Of a DNA stretch of 64,000 nt, positions 59,345-64,000 are shown in pieces. The position numbers and the translations under genes were made by a program. Each line of letters opens with the position of its first letter. Within the stretch, counting starts at the first letter, position 1. The stretch is taken from the NCBI RefSeq assembly GCF_030732095.1, contig NZ_JAVAMQ010000001.1, positions 124,001 through 188,000 of the forward strand. Direction: 5' to 3'. Source of the DNA: Paracoccus spongiarum (GTDB lineage: Bacteria; Pseudomonadota; Alphaproteobacteria; Rhodobacterales; Rhodobacteraceae). The notes beneath the pieces were generated by a model. It saw only the letters and a list, made by a program, of their open reading frames with translations, was not told the DNA's origin and did no database searches.

Positions 59345-60516
59345 AACTGCAGCAGCTTGACGGCGCGGAAGTCGGTGACACCGCCGCCCACGCGCTTGGT
59401 CGCATAGAACAGCACATGCGGCTTGGCGCTGAAGGGATCGCGCAGAACGCGCAGGTCGGGACGCTCGACGATGGTATAGGCGGCGTGGAAGTCGCCAAAG
59501 GCGATCGACAGCGATTCCAGGTCCACGTCGGGCATGTCCTCGCTGATCAGCACCGGATAGCCCAGCAGCTGCGGGGTCTGGCCGGCGGCCAGCGCGTCGG
59601 TCCACAGGAACCGACCCTCGGCGTCCTTCATCTTGCGCACACGCGCCGCGGTTTTCGAGTTCATCACGAAGCTGGCATTGGCGCGATATTCCGCCCCCAG
59701 CGCATAGATGAGGTCGATCAGCGCATCGCCCGGCGCGGTGCCGTCGAAATCGCCCAGTCCGCCCGTGGTAATCACGCCGATCTGGCCGTCCGTGGCCACC
59801 GCGTTGGGCGCGACCGGATAGGACAGGATGCCGCGCGGCTTCGCCACGCCATCGCCATTGACGAAGGCCGCCGCTTCCGAACGGGCGAACTTCTCGGCGA
59901 TCCGCTCGGCCAGCCAGCTTTCGACGTCGAACGCGGCATCGTCCAGCAGCCGCTGGCTGGCCTTGGGCATGGCCGACAGCTCGTGCACCGGGATCGAGAT
60001 GCGCTCGATGCCGCCCGAGGCGGTCTCGGTCGCATCGGCCTCGGTCGCCCAGCCGGCGCCGATCTCGCCCTTGTCGACCAGCACCTCGTAGGCCGAGGAT
60101 TCGACCGCCACCACCTTTGCCAGCTTGCGCAGCGAGGCACCCGAGCGCAGGACGTTCTGCACCGTCTCGGCAACCTGCGGCGCAGCCAGGAAGCCGCCAT
60201 CGCTGGCGACCGTCAGGCCCTTCTCCTCGATCACCAGCCCGCGCAGGCCGTCATCATCGCCGCTGCGCAGATAGGCGTTGAAGGCCTTCTGGTGCGGAAC
60301 CTCGGGCTCGGCCACGGTCGAAAGGGGCGCGCGGCCCCGGATGGCGGTCTTGCGATCAAGCATGTTCATGCGCTCTTCCTGTGCTTGCAGTTTCTGCTGA
60401 ATATCCTCACGGAAGCCCCTGAGTTCGCCGACGAACCCCATCATGGCCCCCTTGAGATCGATGCCCCTCGCATCGGCGGGCGCGTCCCCGCCGCCCGCGG
60501 CCTTCACCTCGGTCAT
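59338..60516 (-). CDS. GTA major capsid protein, HK97 fold (gp5-like)
   Basis: A 392-residue capsid precursor. Seen: a helical N-terminal scaffold (about residues 18-60) expected to be removed by the gp4 protease, then the HK97-type core with GGFLAAPQVAETVQNVLRSGASLRKLAKVV, ELSAMPKASQRLLDDAAFDVESWL and a C-terminal FGDFHAAYTIVERPDLRVLRDPF. Equivalent to RcGTA gp5. The start has a GAGGAGAAGACC ribosome site. It is followed by two hairpins, consistent with a high expression level. Confidence 0.95.
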   Translation of the reverse strand: MTEVKAAGGGDAPADARGIDLKGAMMGFVGELRGFREDIQQKLQAQEERMNMLDRKTAIRGRAPLSTVAEPEVPHQKAFNAYLRSGDDDGLRGLVIEEKGLTVASDGGFLAAPQVAETVQNVLRSGASLRKLAKVVAVESSAYEVLVDKGEIGAGWATEADATETASGGIERISIPVHELSAMPKASQRLLDDAAFDVESWLAERIAEKFARSEAAAFVNGDGVAKPRGILSYPVAPNAVATDGQIGVITTGGLGDFDGTAPGDALIDLIYALGAEYRANASFVMNSKTAARVRKMKDAEGRFLWTDALAAGQTPQLLGYPVLISEDMPDVDLESLSIAFGDFHAAYTIVERPDLRVLRDPFSAKPHVLFYATKRVGGGVTDFRAVKLLQFA

Positions 60517-60654
60517 GGTCTTCTCCTCATCGCGATGATCGGGGCCGACCCGCCCCTGCTGACGGACCGCCTCTCGGCGAGCGGCCCGAACCTGTCGGGC
60601 GGACCAGCCGGCCCCCCCTGTCCATCCAAGGCGCCACGGGCGGGCGCCCGGGCC

Positions 60655-61185
60655 TCACCCCTCGCGCAACGCCTCGGCGGCGGCGGCAAACAGCGCCGCG
60701 ACCTCGCGCAGGTCGTCGCCGTCCTTGCGGCCGATCTTCGCCTCGGGCAGCATCGGAAAGGTCACCAGCGACACCTCCCACAGTTCGACCTCGGCCAGCA
60801 CCCGCCGGCCCGTGCGGTCGCGCTCGGCGCGGATGGTGCGATAGCCGATCGACAGGCCGTCGATCGCCCCGGCCTGCAACAGCGCCGCCGCCTCCCGGGC
60901 CTGCGCCACATCCGCCAGCAGGCGGCCCTTGACCCACAGGCCGCGCTCATCCTCGCGGATCTCGTCCCAGACACCGATGGGCCTGGCCGGATCGTGCTGC
61001 CACAGCATCCTCACCCTGTCCCCACGCGCCGCCAGCCGCGCCAGCGAGGCCGCGAAGGCCCCGGCCACCACAGCGTCGCCGCCCTGATCGACCAGCCCGA
61101 ACAGGCTCGCATAGCCCTCGATCACCAGCCCGTCGGTCAGGGTCGGCGCCCCGCCCGCGAACTTCACCTCAAGTCCCGGTACCAT
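60655..61185 (-). CDS. GTA prohead protease (gp4-like)
   Basis: A 176-residue HK97-family serine protease that trims the capsid precursor. Seen: catalytic His in LWQHDPARPIGVW, catalytic Ser in GAIDGLSIGYRT and the ELWEVSLVTFPMLPEA strand containing the third catalytic position of the family. Equivalent to RcGTA gp4. It is separated from gp5 by 138 bases that contain only the gp5 ribosome site. Confidence 0.93.
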   Translation of the reverse strand: MVPGLEVKFAGGAPTLTDGLVIEGYASLFGLVDQGGDAVVAGAFAASLARLAARGDRVRMLWQHDPARPIGVWDEIREDERGLWVKGRLLADVAQAREAAALLQAGAIDGLSIGYRTIRAERDRTGRRVLAEVELWEVSLVTFPMLPEAKIGRKDGDDLREVAALFAAAAEALREG

Positions 61186-61188
61186 CCC

Positions 61189-61422
61189 TCAGCCTCCTTT
61201 TGGCGCGAATTCCAGAATGCCCTGCACGGCCTGCGTCAGGATCACCGCGACGACCCCATAGACGGTCATCCACAGGCGCCGCTCGAGCCCCTCGATCAAC
61301 GCCTCGATCCGCTCCAGGCGCTTCTCGACGGTGCCGAATTGCAGCGCCATGATCCGCTCCTGCGCCTCGAAGCGCTGGTCATGCCAGCCGAAGGCATCCT
61401 TGACGAAGCGCGACCCCTCCAT
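61189..61422 (-). CDS. GTA head formation protein (gp3.5-like)
   Basis: A 77-residue small protein with a charged helical part (DAFGWHDQRFEAQERIMALQF and KRLERIEALIEGLERRLW) and a C-terminal membrane-like helix (MTVYGVVAVILTQAVQGIL). It matches the RcGTA rcc01685-type head formation proteins between portal and protease. Function in assembly is inferred from position. It lies 4 bases after the portal stop. Confidence 0.85.
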   Translation of the reverse strand: MEGSRFVKDAFGWHDQRFEAQERIMALQFGTVEKRLERIEALIEGLERRLWMTVYGVVAVILTQAVQGILEFAPKGG

Positions 61423-61426
61423 CGGA

Positions 61427-62611
61427 TCACGCCTCCGCCATGGGCGGCAGCCCCAGCAGCGTGCGCTTCTCGGCGTCGCTGAGGAAGCTCGCGGCGCTGA
61501 TCCGCGCCCATTGCTGGTCGCGTTCGGCGGCCAGAGCCGGGATCTGGTCGGGATCGGGCCGCAGCGCGACCTCCTGGCCCAGATGCTCCGACAGCCACCA
61601 GGCGATGGCGGCGGCAACCCGCGTGACCAGCGGCAGCACCGTCAGCCGATAGAAGGCGCGATGCGCCTCGGCGTAATTGGCATAGGTCGCGTCGCCCGGG
61701 ATCCCCATCAGCATCGGCGGCACGCCGAAGGCCAGCGCGATCTCGCGCGCCGCGGCCATCTTGGTCTCGTGGAACTCCATGTCGCTGGGGCTGAAGCCCA
61801 TCGGCTTCCAGTCCAGCCCGCCCTCCAGCAGCATCGGCCGACCGGCGTTGCGCGCGCCCTGGTGGTTCATCTCGATCTCGCCCACCAGCCGGTCATACTG
61901 CTCGGGGCTCAGCACGCCCTGCCCGTCCAGCCCCTTGTAGACGATCGCCCCGCTCGGCCGGGCGGCGTTGTCCAGCAAGGCCTTCGACCAGGCCGAGGCG
62001 CTGTTGTGCACATCCAGCGCCACCGCCGCCGCCTGCATCGGCGACAGCCCGTAATGATCGTCCTGCGGGTGAAAGCTCTTGATGTGGCAGATCGGATCCG
62101 GGCTTCCCGTCATGTCAAAGCGGTGCTTGCGTCCGCCCACCGCATAGTCGAAGGCCACTGGCCAGCCATCGGCGCCCGGCACGATGCTCATCCGGTCCGC
62201 GCGCAGCACATGCAACTCCTCCGGCAAGCCCGACGCGCCCAGCCCGACCGCCTCCACATAGGCATTGCCCGACAGCAGCATCTGGCCATAGAGGGCCTCG
62301 AACAGCTCGGCACGGCCCTGGCCGGGATTGGGCCGCCGCAGCAGATCGACGACCGGATGGGTCTCGTAGCGGCGCGCGGCATCCTCGCACACCAGCGGCA
62401 CTGCCGCCGCCGCCTCCGCGATCAGCCGGACCGAGCGGAACCCGACCGGATTGCCCACGAAGCCGCCCCGCGTCAGCGAGCCGGTGTCGCGCGCCGACCA
62501 GACCGGCCGCCCCGAGCCCGCCGCGAAGGCCACCACCCGGCCCGTCGCGCTGGCCTTCCTCTCCTCTACGGGGGCGACCTTCTGCTCCCGCGAAAACAAC
62601 CGAAACGCCAT
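61427..62611 (-). CDS. GTA portal protein (gp3-like)
   Basis: A 394-residue portal protein of the HK97 family, a dodecameric ring for DNA passage. Seen: N-terminal GNPVGFRSVRLIAEAAAAVPL, the central ELFEALYGQMLLSGNAYVEAVG, and PPMLMGIPGDATYANYAEAHRAFY, all family blocks. The start MAFRLFSREQK at 62611 has GGAGGCAAGC upstream; an in-frame ATG four codons earlier is possible. It is preceded by an intrinsic terminator. Confidence 0.94.
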   Translation of the reverse strand: MAFRLFSREQKVAPVEERKASATGRVVAFAAGSGRPVWSARDTGSLTRGGFVGNPVGFRSVRLIAEAAAAVPLVCEDAARRYETHPVVDLLRRPNPGQGRAELFEALYGQMLLSGNAYVEAVGLGASGLPEELHVLRADRMSIVPGADGWPVAFDYAVGGRKHRFDMTGSPDPICHIKSFHPQDDHYGLSPMQAAAVALDVHNSASAWSKALLDNAARPSGAIVYKGLDGQGVLSPEQYDRLVGEIEMNHQGARNAGRPMLLEGGLDWKPMGFSPSDMEFHETKMAAAREIALAFGVPPMLMGIPGDATYANYAEAHRAFYRLTVLPLVTRVAAAIAWWLSEHLGQEVALRPDPDQIPALAAERDQQWARISAASFLSDAEKRTLLGLPPMAEA

Positions 62612-62635
62612 GCTTGCCTCCATCAACCGGCCACG

Positions 62636-62659
62636 AAAAAGGCCGCCCCGCGGACGGCC
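62636..62659 (-). terminator. Intrinsic terminator between terminase and portal genes
   Basis: GGCCGCCCCGCGGACGGCC (62641-62659) folds on the minus strand into an 8-base stem with a three-base loop, followed immediately by five T (A at 62636-62640 on the plus strand). This is a canonical Rho-independent terminator, only 25 bases upstream of the portal start. It splits terminase from structural genes. Confidence 0.8.
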
Positions 62660-62691
62660 CCCTTGCCTTGGTTCAAATATCCTCGGGGGGT

Positions 62692-62714
62692 CCGGGGGGC
62701 AGACGGCCCCCCGG
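62692..62714 (-). terminator. Second hairpin after the terminase gene
   Basis: CCGGGGGGC (62692-62700) and GCCCCCCGG (62706-62714) form a perfect 9-base stem over AGACG, 8 bases after the terminase stop. With the neighbouring CCTCGGGGGGT and GGTTCAAATATCC text it looks like a common intergenic hairpin of Rhodobacterales. It stands in tandem with the T-tailed terminator next to it. Confidence 0.6.
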
Positions 62715-62721
62715 CCTCTCC

Positions 62722-64000
62722 TCACAGCCTGCGCATCTGCGGCCGGCGCCAGCCCGCCGCCGGCTCGATCATCAGCTCGTGGATCGCCCAGACCAGCGCA
62801 TCCAGCCGGTCCGGGCTGCCCCGGCCCTCGAAGCCGCGCACCGTCATCTGGCACATCTGATCCTCCAGCGCGCCCAGATTGCCGCCGCGCAGATGCTGCA
62901 CCCGGCCCTGCTCGTAAAGCGCCGCGACCGGCTCGGCCCGCAGGCCCTTGCCGCGTCCGGCGCGCAGCGCCCGGAACGGCACCAGCGGATCGATCTGGCG
63001 GATCACGCTCTCGACCAGATCGCCGCCCTGGTTGACCTCGGCCACCAGCTTCTCGGCGCCGTGCCGGTCCATCGCGGCGATGGCGGCCCGGGCCCAGTCG
63101 GTCGGACCGCCGCGCAGGGTCGCATCCTCCAGCACCACCGCGCGCCAGTCGCGCGGCTCGCCCTCGGCCAGGACGCCCGCGACCACGATCCCGCATTCGT
63201 CGCTGGCCTTGCCGGCCGTCACCGCCGGATCAACCGCGACGACCACCCGCGTCAGCCGGGGCGCGCGGTCGATCCGCGCGGCTTCCAGCATCGCCGTGGT
63301 CCACAGCGCCCCTTCCACATCATCCAGCAGCACCCCGTCCAGCTCCTGCCGCCCCAGCCGGGTGCCGCCATAGCGGCTCTGCACCTCGGCCAGGAAACTC
63401 TCGGCCAGATAGGCCCGGTTGGCATCGGTCGGCGCATGGGTCGTCACGGTCGAGGCATTGCCCAGGATCCGCTTCAGCACGCCCACATTGCGCGGCGTCG
63501 TGGTCACCACCTGCTGCGGATGCTGCCCCAGCCGCAGCGCAAATTGCAGCATGTCCCAGCTGTCCTCGGCCTTCTTCCACTTGGCCAGCTCGTCCACCCA
63601 GGCCGCGTCGAATTGCGGCCCGCGCAGCGCCTCGGGCTCGTGCGCCGAATAGACCGTGGCGGTCGCGCCATTGGCCCAGACCAGCCGCCTGCGCCCGGCC
63701 TCCCAGACCGGCCGGCGATCGGGGGGCGAGCAGGCCAGGATGCCGCTTTCGCCCATGACCATCACCTCGCGGGCCTGATCGAAGGTCTCGCCCACCAGGG
63801 CCACACGGTGACAGCGGCCGGGTGCGGCGGCGGTCGGCCCCTCGACCATCCGCCGCACCCATTCGGACCCGGCGCGGGTCTTGCCCGCGCCGCGCCCGCC
63901 CATGATCACCCAGCTTTTCCAGTCGCCTTCCGGCGGCAGCTGGTGCGGCAGGGCCCAGAACTCGAACAGCCAGGGCAGCGCCATCAGCGCGTTTTCGGAC
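62722..64000 (-). CDS. GTA large terminase (gp2-like), 5' end outside the window
   Basis: The C-terminal 420 or more residues of the DNA-packaging ATPase/nuclease. Seen: Walker A IMGGRGAGKTRAGSEW, Walker B region QFDAAWVDELAKW, the TTTPRN coupling motif, and a C-terminal nuclease domain with VVAVDPAVTAGKASDECGIV and DRLDALVWAIHEL. An in-frame ATG lies at 63984, but the reading frame continues to the window edge (codons for SENAL), and family members usually carry more N-terminal sequence, so the gene probably begins beyond 64000. In GTAs this enzyme packages about headful-sized random host DNA. Confidence 0.92.
   Translation of the reverse strand, partial: SENALMALPWLFEFWALPHQLPPEGDWKSWVIMGGRGAGKTRAGSEWVRRMVEGPTAAAPGRCHRVALVGETFDQAREVMVMGESGILACSPPDRRPVWEAGRRRLVWANGATATVYSAHEPEALRGPQFDAAWVDELAKWKKAEDSWDMLQFALRLGQHPQQVVTTTPRNVGVLKRILGNASTVTTHAPTDANRAYLAESFLAEVQSRYGGTRLGRQELDGVLLDDVEGALWTTAMLEAARIDRAPRLTRVVVAVDPAVTAGKASDECGIVVAGVLAEGEPRDWRAVVLEDATLRGGPTDWARAAIAAMDRHGAEKLVAEVNQGGDLVESVIRQIDPLVPFRALRAGRGKGLRAEPVAALYEQGRVQHLRGGNLGALEDQMCQMTVRGFEGRGSPDRLDALVWAIHELMIEPAAGWRRPQMRRL

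Noticed and set aside
58828..61482. An 884-codon open frame on the plus strand across several GTA genes
   Set aside because: It runs antisense to the gp6, capsid, protease and portal-side genes, each of which has clear family motifs; it has no recognisable motif itself.
1..64000. CRISPR array, rRNA operon or a plasmid replication origin
   Set aside because: I found no regular repeat-spacer pattern, no rRNA-like stretch and no replication gene or iteron set in the window.
49620..64000. An ordinary prophage instead of a GTA cluster
   Set aside because: No integrase, repressor or lysis gene is seen; gene order, the DUF2163/DUF2460/NlpC/TIM-barrel series and the cysE neighbour match RcGTA-type clusters.

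Overview
The window comes from a GC-rich alphaproteobacterium, most likely a Rhodobacterales member of the Paracoccus kind. The strongest evidence is at the right: a co-directional set of genes in the exact order of the Rhodobacter capsulatus-type gene transfer agent (RcGTA), from terminase through portal, protease, capsid, tail and baseplate, ending beside cysE. GC-rich coding, ATGA stop-start overlaps and the gene families fit this.

Positions 1-40.9 kb look like one end of an integrative and conjugative element (ICE) of the trb/Tn4371-like kind. A transfer block runs traF, DUF736, a lytic transglycosylase, a relaxase, the coupling protein traG and a CopG-like regulator (12-6155). It continues as the mating-pore operon trbBCDEJKLFGI plus DUF2274 (9668-19316). 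A four-gene cargo (FMN-binding protein, EamA exporter, short-chain dehydrogenase, divergent LysR regulator; 6257-9476) splits these two blocks. The 243-base gap before the relaxase carries four copies of a short near-palindrome and is my candidate origin of transfer.

Positions 19249-40709 are the element's metal and redox cargo. They hold a LysR regulator, a CzcD-type exporter, two SmtB-type ArsR regulators, two Cu(I) P1B ATPases, one Zn/Cd P1B ATPase, two CopZ-like chaperones, two DUF305 proteins, CsoR with a divergent MFS transporter, CueR, a CopA-type multicopper oxidase, two glutaredoxin-linked systems, another MerR regulator and an FAD-dependent oxidoreductase. Promoter sequences tie the genes together. 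Five sites have the CueR architecture (CTTGACY, then 19 bases between the -35 and -10 positions). Two distant zinc-type promoters share one inverted-repeat operator.

The element ends beside a complete tRNA-Arg(CCG) on the minus strand (40893-40969). A broken 5' part of a second tRNA-Arg(CCG) lies 117 bases further on (41087-41135). No integrase gene is in view, so the far end of the element must lie left of the window.

Positions 41.3-49.5 kb are chromosomal backbone: mipA/ompV, an ABC-F ATPase, a periplasmic 5'-nucleotidase, DUF952, pyrD and cysE. An IS5-type insertion sequence sits exactly between the stop codons of the convergent pyrD and cysE. Positions 49.6-64 kb are the GTA cluster on the minus strand, from DUF2793 back to the terminase, which is cut by the window edge. 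Strong stem-loops lie between the terminase and portal genes and after the capsid gene, where they could set relative expression.
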